This document shows, piece by piece, positions 10,392-20,040 of a stretch of 64,000 bases of DNA. Both the position numbers and the translations under genes were made by a program. The stretch spans positions 1-64,000 of the forward strand of contig PUKZ01000148.1 of assembly GCA_003550725.1 (NCBI GenBank), written 5' to 3'. The stretch's first letter is position 1. Every line of letters starts with the position of its first letter. Source of the DNA: Bacteroidales bacterium. Its GTDB lineage: Bacteria > Bacteroidota > Bacteroidia > Bacteroidales > UBA7960. Under the pieces are notes generated by a model, which was not told where the DNA came from, ran no database searches, and saw only the letters and a program-made list of their open reading frames with translations.

Positions 10392-12827
10392 ATGAAGAGC
10401 TTTTTTTTTAGGATGGGTTTGAAAAACAAAATCGTTTTTCTTATTTTATTGGCAACTGCGGTTATTTTTCTTGTTATAATAGGTTTTATGGCAAACAGAA
10501 ACAGGGCAGTTGAAATATCAAATGCTAAAGAACTTATTGAGAGTACAGGGAAAAACTACTCTGATCGATTCTCTGCGCATTTGAATTATACCATGGATAT
10601 TTCGAGGACGTTGGCTGATAATTCAAAGGCAATGATTGAATCGGGTAATCCTGAGAGAATAGTTCTTGATAAAATAATGAAAAAGACTTTAAAAGAAAAT
10701 CCTGAGTTTTTGGCTGTTTGGACGCGATGGAGTCCTGATGCTTTTGACGGACTGGATTCAGCCTATGTTGAAAGTGATTGGGGAACTTTAAGTGGTGTTT
10801 TTGACCTTAATTATTATTATCGAAACGGAGAAATTGTTCGTTACGTTGATATGACCACTGACCCGGATGATATGGATGATATTGAATTTGGGCCATATAT
10901 AACAATTCCAAAACAAACAGGTCAGGAAACTTTGCTAGAACCATATTATTATTCTTTTACTAACAGGCCGGAGGATGAGATACTAATGACTACAGCCTCT
11001 GTTCCTATATTTATTGACGGAGATTATCGGGGTGTAATGGCTATAGACATCGAGTTGGAATCATTTTTTGACAAAATTTCTAATATAGAGTTGTATGAAA
11101 GTGGTTTTGGTAAACTTATTTCATCAGAAGGTTCGTTGATAGCTCATCCTATGCTTAGTATGGTCGGAGAGTCTACTTATGAATTTATAAATCAGGAATC
11201 AGAGGTAATTGATGCCATAGAGAATGGTAAAACATTGTCTGTAACATATTACAGCTATGATCTTGACACAGAGGTTTTTAAACATTACACACCTGTTTAC
11301 ATAGGTGATACATCCACTCCATGGTCCTTCGCTTTGGAAGTACCGGTCTCGGAAATTAAAGCACCTGCCAACCAACGCTTTTGGATGGGTATTTTGTTTG
11401 CTATACTGGCAATAATTATTTTGTTTATTATAATAAGTCAAATTGCAAAATATATTACTTCACCTATTATTAAAACTACCAATGTATTGAAAACTCTTTC
11501 AAAAGGAGATCTTGATAATGTAAAGCCTCTGGAAGTCAGGAAAGAACAGGATGAGCTTGATCAGATGGCCCAAGCTACCAATACACTTGTAGAAGGTTTA
11601 AGAAATACTGTTTCTTTTGCTACAAGTATTGAAGAGGGTAAACTTGTCTCTGAGTTTAAAAAACTTAGTGACAAAGATCAATTGGGTCAGGCTTTGCTTA
11701 AAATGAGGAAAAGCCTTGTTGAAGCCAACAGGGAAGAACTGAAACGCAAAGAAGAAGATAAAAAGCGAAGATGGGCTACAGAAGGATATGCAAAATTTGG
11801 TGAAATATTACGTTATGATAACGATGACCTTGAAACCCTTACATATAAAGTTATAAAAAATCTTGTAGAATACCTTGATGCAACACAGGGAGGTGTTTTC
11901 ATTATTAATGATGAAGATGAAAACAATAAGTTCCTTGAAATGACAGCTTGTTATGCATATGACAGACGAAAATTTCTCGAAAAGAAAATAAACATTGGTG
12001 AAGGGCTTTTGGGAGCATGCTTTCTTGAAGGAAAAACCAAATATATGACCGAAATACCTGATTCTTATGTTAAAATAACATCAGGCCTGGGTGAAGAAAA
12101 ACCTAAGTCACTTATAATAGTTCCATTAAAACTTAATGAAGAAGTATACGGAATAATAGAATTAGCTTCACTTAATGAATTTAAACCACATCAAATAGAG
12201 TTTCTTGAAAAAATCGGTGAAAGCATAGCATCTACCATCTCATCACTTAAAACAAATATTCATACAGCCTCTTTGTTAAAAAAGTCACAGCAACAAGCTG
12301 AAGAAATGAAATCTCAAGAGGAGGAGATGCGTCAGAATATGGAAGAGCTTTCAGCTACACAAGAAGAAATGGCTCGTAAAACGAGTGAAATGAAAAGCAT
12401 ACTTAATGCATTGGATGCTTCCAGTTTTGTTCTTGAATATGACCTTAATGGTTATGCAACCAAAGTAAGTGATTCTTATTTGAAATTTTTAGGTATACCT
12501 GAAAATGAAGTTGTCGGTAAACACCATTCAAATAAAATTGAATTTACAAAAGAGCAAAAACAAGAATATGACAAGTTTTGGGAAGACCTGAAAAACGGAA
12601 AAATCAGGCAACAGGAAACAGAGCTTAACATAGATGGAAAAACTTTGTATGTTTCAGAAACTTATGCACCAATGCTTGACCAAAATGGAAACACTTATAA
12701 AATATTTAAAATAGCCAATGATATTACAAATAGTAAAAAAGCCATTATTGAATTAAAGCGGGAAAAAGAAAAATTAGATGAAGAGCTTAAAAAGTGCCTT
12801 GAACAAAATGCAAAATTAAAAAAATAG
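10392..12827 (+). CDS. Membrane sensor 1: Cache-HAMP-GAF-coiled coil-PAS, no output domain
   Basis: An 811-residue protein with a membrane helix at about 12-33, a large extracytoplasmic double-Cache-type region (35-328; TRWSPDAFDG, YDLDTEVFKHYTPVY), a second helix (330-352) and a HAMP (TSPIIKTTNVLKTLSKGDLD). A second HAMP-like linker leads to a GAF domain (about 473-621). A coiled coil with SQEEEMRQNMEELSATQEEM, a PAS domain (668-781) and a short Lys/Glu coiled-coil tail complete it. No histidine kinase, methyl-accepting, GGDEF/EAL, SpoIIE or cyclase domain follows. It shares the GAF-coiled-coil module with the proteins at 21166 and 23187. The 257-bp upstream spacer has only a near-match promoter (TACATTTTG at 10320). 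Confidence 0.85.
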   Translation: MKSFFFRMGLKNKIVFLILLATAVIFLVIIGFMANRNRAVEISNAKELIESTGKNYSDRFSAHLNYTMDISRTLADNSKAMIESGNPERIVLDKIMKKTLKENPEFLAVWTRWSPDAFDGLDSAYVESDWGTLSGVFDLNYYYRNGEIVRYVDMTTDPDDMDDIEFGPYITIPKQTGQETLLEPYYYSFTNRPEDEILMTTASVPIFIDGDYRGVMAIDIELESFFDKISNIELYESGFGKLISSEGSLIAHPMLSMVGESTYEFINQESEVIDAIENGKTLSVTYYSYDLDTEVFKHYTPVYIGDTSTPWSFALEVPVSEIKAPANQRFWMGILFAILAIIILFIIISQIAKYITSPIIKTTNVLKTLSKGDLDNVKPLEVRKEQDELDQMAQATNTLVEGLRNTVSFATSIEEGKLVSEFKKLSDKDQLGQALLKMRKSLVEANREELKRKEEDKKRRWATEGYAKFGEILRYDNDDLETLTYKVIKNLVEYLDATQGGVFIINDEDENNKFLEMTACYAYDRRKFLEKKINIGEGLLGACFLEGKTKYMTEIPDSYVKITSGLGEEKPKSLIIVPLKLNEEVYGIIELASLNEFKPHQIEFLEKIGESIASTISSLKTNIHTASLLKKSQQQAEEMKSQEEEMRQNMEELSATQEEMARKTSEMKSILNALDASSFVLEYDLNGYATKVSDSYLKFLGIPENEVVGKHHSNKIEFTKEQKQEYDKFWEDLKNGKIRQQETELNIDGKTLYVSETYAPMLDQNGNTYKIFKIANDITNSKKAIIELKREKEKLDEELKKCLEQNAKLKK

Positions 12828-13035
12828 ATTTTCTAAATAAATATTCAAAATAACAAGTAATTAAACCATAATAAGTTAAGTATGGTGGGTAAGTCTACTA
12901 AATAATCTTTTTAAACTTTCAAAGTAAGCCAAATACGTTCATATATTTTAAAAATATCCAATCTGCCGGGTTAAATTAACAACTATGTTAATAAATATAT
13001 ATTGAATAATCAACCATTCCTACAGGCTTTTTACA

Positions 13036-13043
13036 TATTTTTG
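13036..13043 (+). promoter_or_regulatory. -7 element TATTTTTG before the TPR-SPOR gene
   Basis: Exact TAnnTTTG, 36 bp before the ATG at 13080. It lies downstream of the in-frame TTG at 13002, which argues that translation starts at 13080. No convincing -33 box is present. Confidence 0.4.
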
Positions 13044-13079
13044 TGTAAAAATAAGGCAACCAATATAAATTTTAGAACT

Positions 13080-14429
13080 ATGTTATATAGAACATTATCA
13101 CTTTTTGCAATAATGTGTTTTATTTATTTAACTATTGATGCTCAACCTGCCAGAGAAGACATAAAACGTTCACGCGAATTGTTTAATGAAGGAGTACGGT
13201 TAGGGATCGATGAAGAATTTGAAAAAGCTCTGAAAGCGTTTGATAAAGCTATTGAAATCAATTCAGTTTATGCTAAAGCTTTTCTTTACAGGGGGTTGGC
13301 CAAAACAGAGCTTTCTGATTATAAAGAAGCCATTAAAGATTATACTATTACAATTGAATTAGATCCCGGGTATTCTGACCAGGCTCATTATTTCAGAGGG
13401 ATTACCAAATACAAAAAAGGCAACTATGTTGGTTCAGTCGAAGATCTTACAATATCTGTAAGGCTGAATCCTGATTTTGCCGCTTTTTTTCATCGTGGTA
13501 AAACTTATTTAAAACTTGAAGAATATGGAAGGGCATTACAAGATTTTGAAATTTCAAATAAGCTAAATACGGATTATAAAAAAACATATTTGTACAGGGG
13601 AATATCTTTGTACTATATTGGGGAATATCAAAGTGCTATTGATGATCTTAATATTGCAACCCAATCAATGCCATATGAACCAAAAGGCTTTTATTATATG
13701 GGCTTAGCCAGAACAGCCAATCAAAACAGCTATGCTGCCATAGAAGCTCTTGACAAATGTATTGATTTAAATCCCAAATTTTATGAAGCTTATGAGGCCA
13801 GGGCAACGGCAAGAAAAAATACCGGTAATAATAAGGCAGCCCAGGATGACCTGGAAAAAGCAAAAACAATAATGGCAGAAATTGACACCAAAGATAAAAC
13901 AATGTACACAAAAAAAACCAGGGAAACAACAGTTGATAAAAAGACAACAGCCAAAGATTTAGATATAGCCGGTTATTTTAAATCTGACAAAAGCGATGAA
14001 AAAACAGAACAAGCAACTGCCTTGTATGATCAAAAAGATATTAATAAGGATAAGACAACACCTGAAGTTGTTGAAAAAAGCGATAAACATATTGAATCAG
14101 AACCCGATCACGATTTAACTCAACACGATATAACCCAGTTGAGTTCAGGTATTTACGATAAAATGCTAAATAAGTCTGAACCCAAAGGATTTGGAATACA
14201 GGTGGCAAGCTATACTAATACAGATAATTTGAAAAACCTTGCTAATGCATACGAAAAGCAGTTTGGAAAACCTGTTTATATTAATATTAACACAATTAAT
14301 GGACAAAAAATTTATCGTATTATTATAGGAAAATTTGATGATAGAGCGAATGCAGAGGATTTTCGTGATAATTTGAGACAAAATCATTTTTCTGATAGTT
14401 TCCTGATATCCTTTGAAAGAATATATTAA
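13080..14429 (+). CDS. Exported TPR protein with C-terminal SPOR domain
   Basis: With the ATG at 13080 the product is 449 residues and begins with a signal peptide (MLYRTLSLFAIMCFIYLTIDA). The longer reading from a TTG at 13002 would bury that signal. Six to seven TPR units follow (ALKAFDKAIEINSVYAKAFL, EAIKDYTITIELDPGYSDQA, and so on). A Lys/Asp/Thr-rich linker then leads to a SPOR domain in the last 80 residues (GFGIQVASYTNTDNLKN ... YRIIIGKFDDRANAEDF). SPOR domains bind denuded glycan strands of peptidoglycan, so the protein probably acts in the periplasm near the division site or wall. The exact role is unknown. Confidence 0.85.
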   Translation: MLYRTLSLFAIMCFIYLTIDAQPAREDIKRSRELFNEGVRLGIDEEFEKALKAFDKAIEINSVYAKAFLYRGLAKTELSDYKEAIKDYTITIELDPGYSDQAHYFRGITKYKKGNYVGSVEDLTISVRLNPDFAAFFHRGKTYLKLEEYGRALQDFEISNKLNTDYKKTYLYRGISLYYIGEYQSAIDDLNIATQSMPYEPKGFYYMGLARTANQNSYAAIEALDKCIDLNPKFYEAYEARATARKNTGNNKAAQDDLEKAKTIMAEIDTKDKTMYTKKTRETTVDKKTTAKDLDIAGYFKSDKSDEKTEQATALYDQKDINKDKTTPEVVEKSDKHIESEPDHDLTQHDITQLSSGIYDKMLNKSEPKGFGIQVASYTNTDNLKNLANAYEKQFGKPVYININTINGQKIYRIIIGKFDDRANAEDFRDNLRQNHFSDSFLISFERIY

Positions 14430-14496
14430 TATTTTTATTTTAACAGAGTTAATAATTCTTGTTTAATAATAATTTTAAAATACAATAATATTACAG

Positions 14497-16086
14497 ATGC
14501 CTGACATTTTTTATGAAGGTTATTTTGCGCTATTTTTAATTATAAGTATTGGTATTGTCTTAGGAAATCTGAAAATTAAAGGTTTATCTCTTGATTTATC
14601 AGCGGTTATATTTGTAGCCTTGTTTCTTGGCCATCATGGGTATATGGTACCCATAGAATTTCAAACTATAGGGTTAGTATTTTTTATTTTCACAATAGGA
14701 ATTCAAGCCGGCCCCGGTTTTTTTGATTCCTTTAAAGCCTTGGGGCGTAAGTTAATATATATATGTACAATACTCATTTTGACTGCTGCTTTACTGGGTG
14801 TTGGACTATCAAAATATTTTGGCATTGACATTGCTTTGGGTATTGGAGTATTTACCGGTGCACTAACCAGCTCAACAGGATTAGCTGCTGCTATAGATGC
14901 TACAGGATCTCCGCTTTCTTCAATAGGTTATGGTATTGCTTATCCTGCAGGAGTCATAGGTGTGATTCTTTTTCTGAGCTTTTTTTCGAAAGTTCTTCGA
15001 ATCGATATGAAGAGTGAAGAAAATAATTATAAAAAACAGCAGGCTAAGGAACATCCTGAAGTCATTGATAAAAATTTTGTGGTTGAGAATAAAAACATAC
15101 ATGGAAAGACTATTAATGAGCTTGAAATAGGTACTATGACACATGCTGTTATTTCTCGTGTTAAACATAATAATAAAACGGTTACACCACATGATAAAAC
15201 AAGACTTTACACAGGAGATATTATTACAGTTGTTGGCACAAGAGAAGCCCTCGATAAAATTGAACTGCTTATTGGAAGACCTACTGAGGAAAAAATCCCG
15301 TTAGCGGAAAACTATAAGGTAAATTGGGTGCTTGTTACAAACAAAAACGTTGTTAATAAGCCTTTAAAGGTATTAAATTTAACTGCTTTATATAATGCTA
15401 CTATCACACGGATTCGTCGTAGCGGTATTGATCTTAGCCCTGACGGAAATACTACTTTGCGTTTTGGGGACAAGGTAGTTGTTGCAAGTGACGAGGAAAA
15501 TATTCGTCAAGTAATGAAGCTACTGGGTAATGAAGAAAAAAGACTCAGCGAAACCAATTTTCTCCCGATATCTCTTGGCATCCTAATTGGGATGTTAGTT
15601 GGGTCGGTAAAAATACCCTTTTTTGGTTTGTTTGATTTTTCACTTGGAATAACCGGGGGCATTTTAACAACTGCGATTATTTTAAGTAATCTTGGTAAAA
15701 CAGGACCTATAATATGGACAATGTCAGGAACAGCTAACCAACTTTTGCGAAAGCTGGGGTTATTGATGTTTTTAGCTACTGTGGGGACTCATTCAGGAGC
15801 ACATATTGTTGAAGCTTTTACGCAGTATGGTTGGAATCTTTTTTTTATCGGAATAGCTATTACTATAATACCTATGCTTTTGAGTATTCTGTATGGGAAA
15901 TATATACTTAAAGTTAATTTTGCAGTGTTGCTGGGAGTTATAGCTGGCAGTATGACCAGCACCCCAGGACTTGCCGCTGTAGACTCTAAAACTCAAACGG
16001 ATGCCCCATCAATAGGTTATGCAACTGTATATCCATTTGCACTGGTACTGATGATAATTGTCAGCCAATTAATGGCTATGTTGTAG
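14497..16086 (+). CDS. Aspartate:alanine exchanger family transporter
   Basis: A 529-residue inner-membrane protein with the duplicated architecture of the AAE family (AspT, YidE, YbjL). Five or six helices come first, with GALTSSTGLAAAIDATGSP near 127-145. Two TrkA-C regulatory domains follow in the middle (about 195-260 and 275-345; TGDIITVVGTREALDKIE, FGDKVVVASDEENIRQV). A second helix set contains the mirrored GSMTSTPGLAAVDSKT near 490. The two GxxTSTxGLAA motifs mark the substrate path. The actual substrate (Asp/Ala, succinate or other dicarboxylate) cannot be read from sequence. Its last 11 bp overlap the convergent parA-like gene. Confidence 0.88.
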   Translation: MPDIFYEGYFALFLIISIGIVLGNLKIKGLSLDLSAVIFVALFLGHHGYMVPIEFQTIGLVFFIFTIGIQAGPGFFDSFKALGRKLIYICTILILTAALLGVGLSKYFGIDIALGIGVFTGALTSSTGLAAAIDATGSPLSSIGYGIAYPAGVIGVILFLSFFSKVLRIDMKSEENNYKKQQAKEHPEVIDKNFVVENKNIHGKTINELEIGTMTHAVISRVKHNNKTVTPHDKTRLYTGDIITVVGTREALDKIELLIGRPTEEKIPLAENYKVNWVLVTNKNVVNKPLKVLNLTALYNATITRIRRSGIDLSPDGNTTLRFGDKVVVASDEENIRQVMKLLGNEEKRLSETNFLPISLGILIGMLVGSVKIPFFGLFDFSLGITGGILTTAIILSNLGKTGPIIWTMSGTANQLLRKLGLLMFLATVGTHSGAHIVEAFTQYGWNLFFIGIAITIIPMLLSILYGKYILKVNFAVLLGVIAGSMTSTPGLAAVDSKTQTDAPSIGYATVYPFALVLMIIVSQLMAML

Positions 16087-16849
16087 TATCTTTTTTGCCG
16101 GGACTCTGTTTTTTTAAAATTTCATTTGTCAGTTTCATATAATCAAAGGCACCAATACTGTTTCCCTGGTAACGAAAAATATCTAATCCTTCATTCGGAG
16201 CTTCTGCCAAAGCTACATTATTTCTAATATAACTATTAAACACTTTATCATCAAAATGTGATTCAATAGTTTCAAGAACATATCGATTTAATATTTTGCG
16301 ACGGTCAAATTGTGTTATAAAAATTCCACCTATTTCCAGATCAGAATTCAATCGTTTTTTAATTACATCCTTTAAAGCAAGAAGTTTTCCTATTCCCTGT
16401 AAAGCAAGATATTGCGCCTGCATAGGTATAAATATTTCATCAGCTGCTGTAAAAGCATTTATTGTAAACAAACCCAGTGATGGAGGGCAGTCGATCAGAA
16501 TATAATCATAATTATTTACAACAGGCTCAAGCAATTCTGATAATATAAACTCCCGGCCTGCCTCAGAAGTCAACTCAGGTTCGGCAGAAGATAACTCACT
16601 TACCGAAGGAATAATATGAAGACCTTTCAAAATTTCAATGGGCTTTAAAGGATAATTACCCTTAATAGCTCCATAAACATGAAATTCAGGATCTTCTATA
16701 TTGAGGCTCTGACTAAGATTAGCCTGAGGGTCAAGATCAACCAATAAAACTTTTTTGTCTTTTTTATTTAATCCGGCTCCAATATTGATTACCGAAGTTG
16801 TTTTTCCAACACCGCCCTTATGATTGCTTACAGCTATTACTTTTGCCAT
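16076..16849 (-). CDS. ParA family ATPase, orphan
   Basis: A 257-residue Walker-type ATPase. The deviant Walker A NHKGGVGKTTS lies at about 8-18, switch I is LLVDLDPQANLSQSL, and Walker B is YDYILIDCPPSLGL. Length and motifs fit Soj/ParA-type proteins that form nucleotide-dependent gradients on DNA for chromosome or cargo segregation. There is no parB beside it and no parS-like repeat nearby, so it may position another cargo or work with a distant parB. It is convergent with, and overlaps by 11 bp, the exchanger gene. Confidence 0.9.
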   Translation of the reverse strand: MAKVIAVSNHKGGVGKTTSVINIGAGLNKKDKKVLLVDLDPQANLSQSLNIEDPEFHVYGAIKGNYPLKPIEILKGLHIIPSVSELSSAEPELTSEAGREFILSELLEPVVNNYDYILIDCPPSLGLFTINAFTAADEIFIPMQAQYLALQGIGKLLALKDVIKKRLNSDLEIGGIFITQFDRRKILNRYVLETIESHFDDKVFNSYIRNNVALAEAPNEGLDIFRYQGNSIGAFDYMKLTNEILKKQSPGKKDTTT

Positions 16850-16975
16850 AAATGAGTTATTTTGAAAAATAAAATATAATTAACTGTTTTAATGCAATAT
16901 TATTAAAAAATAGTTAATTAATTCTCCTATATTTAAAAATTTTCTCTGAATCAATATAAATACCTTTTAAAAAAT

Positions 16976-16983
16976 TACTTTTG
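16976..16983 (+). promoter_or_regulatory. -7 element TACTTTTG before the PNPOx-like gene
   Basis: Exact TAnnTTTG, 28 bp before the ATG at 17012, giving a leader of roughly 20-25 nt. Confidence 0.45.
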
Positions 16984-17011
16984 CTTAAGATTTTAATAAA
17001 AATATATAAAT

Positions 17012-17476
17012 ATGCAACCAAAAACTATATCGGATAAATCAAAAATTAAAGCAATAATTGATAAGTGTGATGTTTGTTATCTGGGAATGGTTGATACTGA
17101 TAATAAACCATATGTTTTACCTTTTAATTTTGGTTACAAAGATGAGGTTATATACCTTCATTCTGCCAGGGATGGAAAAAAAATGGATATATTAAATCAA
17201 AACCCTGATGTTTGTGTTACTTTTAGTACTGATCACAAGCTTTTTCATCGCCATGAGCAGGTAGCCTGCAGCTACGGCATGCGTTACCGAAGTGTATTGG
17301 CTTACGGAAAGGTTGTTTTTATTGATGATTTTGACCAAAAAAAAGAGGTGCTAAATATAATTATGCGAAAATATACCGGCAAAAATTTTGACTATAATCC
17401 GCCGGCTGTCAATAACGTAGCCATATATAAGGTTGAAATAAATAAAATAGAAGGCAGGGAGTTAGGGTATTACTAA
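17012..17476 (+). CDS. Pyridoxamine 5'-phosphate oxidase-like flavin-binding protein (NimA-type)
   Basis: A 154-residue split-barrel protein. CDVCYLGMVDTDNKPYVLPFNFGYKDEV at the N-terminus and YLHSARDGKKMDIL are typical of the FMN-binding PNPOx-like group that includes nitroimidazole resistance proteins. HEQVACSYGMRYRSVLAYGK matches the central FMN/dimer region of that branch. It is probably an FMN- or F420-type oxidoreductase or a heme-binding relative; the reaction is unknown. Its stop codon overlaps the obgE stop by 4 bp on the opposite strand. Confidence 0.82.
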   Translation: MQPKTISDKSKIKAIIDKCDVCYLGMVDTDNKPYVLPFNFGYKDEVIYLHSARDGKKMDILNQNPDVCVTFSTDHKLFHRHEQVACSYGMRYRSVLAYGKVVFIDDFDQKKEVLNIIMRKYTGKNFDYNPPAVNNVAIYKVEINKIEGRELGYY

Positions 17477-18462
17477 TTAGTAAGCTTTTGCCAAAGAATA
17501 TTTTTTAATTCATCTAATCCGAAATTTGTGTGTGCTGATATAAAAACAGTATTAACATCAGGAATATTTTGTTTTATTTTTTTAATCTCATTCCTGTCTA
17601 TAAGATCACATTTGCTTACGGCAAGCACCCTGTCTTTGTCAAGTAATTCGGGGTTATATTGTTTTAATTCATTTACAAGCAATTCATACTCTGTGAAAAT
17701 ATTTTCGGAATTTACGGGGATTATAAAAAGGAGTATTGAATTTCGCTCAATATGTCTTAGGAATCGGTGCCCCAAGCCTTTACCTTTATGTGCGCCTTCG
17801 ATAATGCCCGGTATGTCAGCCATAACGAAAGATCTGTTGTTATAGTATTCTATTATACCCAGGTTTGGCGTTAATGTAGTGAATGGATAATCAGCAATTT
17901 CCGGCTTAGCTGCGGAGAGTACAGATAATAATGTAGACTTTCCTGCATTAGGTAATCCAACTAATCCTACGTCGGCAAGCAATTTAAGTTCAAAGATCAC
18001 CCATTTTTCAATTCCGGGCTCTCCGGGTTGTGCATAACGAGGAGTTCGGTTGACTGATGATTTAAAATGCGTATTACCTAACCCACCTTTCCCCCCGGGT
18101 AAAAGCATTTTAGTTTCATTGTGAGTTGTTATTTCAAAAAGCACCTCATTGGTTTTGGCACTTTTAATAATTGTTCCTACCGGCACTTCAATAATAACAT
18201 CTTTTCCTGAAGCTCCGGTCCGATTATTACCACTACCGGGCTTTCCATTGCCAGCAAACATATGCTTTGAATATTTCAGATGAAGCAAAGTCCACAAATT
18301 TCTGTTTCCACGAACCACAACATTACCACCTCTCCCACCATCACCCCCATCAGGGCCCCCTTTAGGAACAAACTTTGCTCTGTGCAAATGTGACGAACCG
18401 GCGCCACCTTTACCTGAACGACAGAAAATTTTTACGTAATCTATAAAATTGGATGATGCCAT
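17473..18462 (-). CDS. obgE: GTPase Obg (ribosome assembly)
   Basis: A 329-residue Obg GTPase. The glycine-rich Obg fold covers residues 1-158 (FVPKGGPDGGDGGRGGNVV; LPGGKGGLGN). A G domain follows with G1 GLPNAGKST, the TTLTPNLG switch, G3 DIPGIIEGA and G4 SKCD. The variable C-terminal OCT domain is absent, as is usual in Bacteroidota. It acts in late 50S assembly and stress response. It follows adk with a 30-bp gap and is probably in one transcript with hpt and adk. Confidence 0.95.
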   Translation of the reverse strand: MASSNFIDYVKIFCRSGKGGAGSSHLHRAKFVPKGGPDGGDGGRGGNVVVRGNRNLWTLLHLKYSKHMFAGNGKPGSGNNRTGASGKDVIIEVPVGTIIKSAKTNEVLFEITTHNETKMLLPGGKGGLGNTHFKSSVNRTPRYAQPGEPGIEKWVIFELKLLADVGLVGLPNAGKSTLLSVLSAAKPEIADYPFTTLTPNLGIIEYYNNRSFVMADIPGIIEGAHKGKGLGHRFLRHIERNSILLFIIPVNSENIFTEYELLVNELKQYNPELLDKDRVLAVSKCDLIDRNEIKKIKQNIPDVNTVFISAHTNFGLDELKNILWQKLTN

Positions 18463-18492
18463 TAATATTCAATAGGCTTTAAGCATTCAAGC

Positions 18493-19092
18493 TTACATGC
18501 TTTCCATTATTGTTTTATCGGAAATATATGCATCTACAGCTGTACATATTTTTTTAAAAACTTTATCAACCCTTTCCATACCATCTATAGAAATTAACTT
18601 ACCCTGATGCTTATAAAAGTTTATTAAAGGATAGGTTTGTTGCTTGTAAACATTAATACGTTTGTGTATTATATCTTCCTGGTCATCAGAACGTTCGGAG
18701 TCAACTCCCCTGCCGATCATCCTCTTAATAAGTTCATCTTCGTCAACAATAATATTTAAAACTATGTTAACAGGTATTTCCCTTTTTTCAAGCATTTTAT
18801 CAAGCATTTCAGCCTGTACGATTGTTCTGGGAAAACCATCAAATATAAATCCACGAGAATTTATATGCTCAGTAGCCTTAATATATAATTCTTTCATAAT
18901 TATAAAATCCGGAACAAGCTCTCCCTGATCTATATAATATTGAACCTGTTTGCCGATATTTGTCCCTCGTTTCACTTCTTCCCTGAGCAAGTCGCCGGTT
19001 GACAAATGAATTAAATCATATTTTTCAGCAATCCTTTTGGATTGAGTTCCTTTACCTGAGCCGGGAGGACCGAAAATAATAATGTTCAACAT
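18493..19092 (-). CDS. adk: Adenylate kinase
   Basis: A 199-residue adenylate kinase that interconverts AMP + ATP and 2 ADP in the cytosol. P-loop GPPGSGKGTQ lies at 8-17, followed by the AMP-binding STGDLLREE and the FDGFPRT motif. The LID is the short type without zinc Cys (MIGRGVDSERSDDQEDIIHKR), typical of the phylum. The C-terminal tail is slightly long (DAYISDKTIMESM). The gene lies between hpt and obgE on the same strand. Confidence 0.96.
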   Translation of the reverse strand: MLNIIIFGPPGSGKGTQSKRIAEKYDLIHLSTGDLLREEVKRGTNIGKQVQYYIDQGELVPDFIIMKELYIKATEHINSRGFIFDGFPRTIVQAEMLDKMLEKREIPVNIVLNIIVDEDELIKRMIGRGVDSERSDDQEDIIHKRINVYKQQTYPLINFYKHQGKLISIDGMERVDKVFKKICTAVDAYISDKTIMESM

Positions 19093-19131
19093 GATAATAT
19101 TAGTTTAACAAATAATGGAGTTTTGTTCATA

Positions 19132-19671
19132 TTAGTATTCATGAATCTTATATATATCTTTGTGATTTCTTCCAAAGCCCTCGTAATCCAGGCCATAACC
19201 AACTATAAAATCATTTGGTATTTCAATGCCAGTATAATCAGGTCGCACATCAGTTTTTAATGCATCTGGCTTAAGCAATAAGGTAACTACTTTTACATCT
19301 TTAGGCTCATATTTATATAGTTCACTAAATAAATAACTAATTGTTGTACCGCTATCTACTATATCTTCAAGAATAATAACACTTCTATTTTTTATGTTTT
19401 TTCTAAGCCCTATTATTACTTCAACTTCTCCTGTAGATTTTGTGCCAGCATATGAAGATAATGCCATGAAAGTGAGCTCACATTCTTCATTAAACTTTTT
19501 AAGTAAATCAGCCGTAAACATAAATGCACCATTCAAAATCCCAATAAAAACAGGCGTAACGCCTTTATAATCCCTGTTTAATTGATATGCTAGTTTATCT
19601 ATGGCTGATATGATTTCCTTGTGATTAATATATTTTACAAAAACTTTATCCTTTATCTTCAAGGTTTTCAT
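19132..19671 (-). CDS. hpt: Hypoxanthine phosphoribosyltransferase
   Basis: With the ATG at 19671 the enzyme is 179 residues. The longer reading from 19710 only adds a poor hydrophobic stretch. It makes IMP/GMP from hypoxanthine/guanine and PRPP. The PRPP-binding loop is VIILEDIVDSGTTISYL, the flexible loop contains SSYAGTKSTGEV, and the end FIVGYGLDYEGFGRNHKDIY is the standard purine-binding region. It is upstream of adk (39-bp gap), so purine salvage and adenylate balance are linked in one group. The 330-bp divergent spacer 19711-20040 has only the Nudix-gene promoter. Confidence 0.95.
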   Translation of the reverse strand: MKTLKIKDKVFVKYINHKEIISAIDKLAYQLNRDYKGVTPVFIGILNGAFMFTADLLKKFNEECELTFMALSSYAGTKSTGEVEVIIGLRKNIKNRSVIILEDIVDSGTTISYLFSELYKYEPKDVKVVTLLLKPDALKTDVRPDYTGIEIPNDFIVGYGLDYEGFGRNHKDIYKIHEY

Positions 19672-19974
19672 AAAAAAACAATAATTATAAAAAAAGTCTA
19701 TAATAATCAAAAAAAGCTAAATTACAAATTTATATTAATGAATAAAGAAAATATTAATTTTTTAAAAATCTTTTGTCATGTTAAAAATGTATCGACTGCT
19801 TATTTATTTTTAATAAACAAACTTTGTAAGCCTAAAGAACTTCTCAACTTTTTTTGAAAAAACTTGTTTATATATTCCGGTTAATAATATAATGCCATTT
19901 TATTTAATATTTTTATTTCTACTGGCTGTATATTAAAATAATTACTAATCAATAAATATTAAAAAATATAACTT

Positions 19975-19982
19975 TATTTTTG
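19975..19982 (+). promoter_or_regulatory. -7 element TATTTTTG before the Nudix gene
   Basis: Exact TAnnTTTG, 58 bp before the ATG at 20041. It is AT-rich, so a chance match is possible. Confidence 0.35.
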
Positions 19983-20040
19983 TTGTTTGGTTTAAAACAA
20001 AACTAAAAAAGCTATTTGCCAAAACCTCCTAACCAACACG

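Noticed and set aside
13002-13079. In-frame TTG start of the TPR-SPOR gene
   Set aside because: It would place a 26-residue extension before the signal peptide and lies upstream of the likely promoter box.
19621-19857. Open frame on the plus strand over the hpt 5' end
   Set aside because: Lys/Asn/Ile-rich low-complexity translation, antisense to hpt; shadow.
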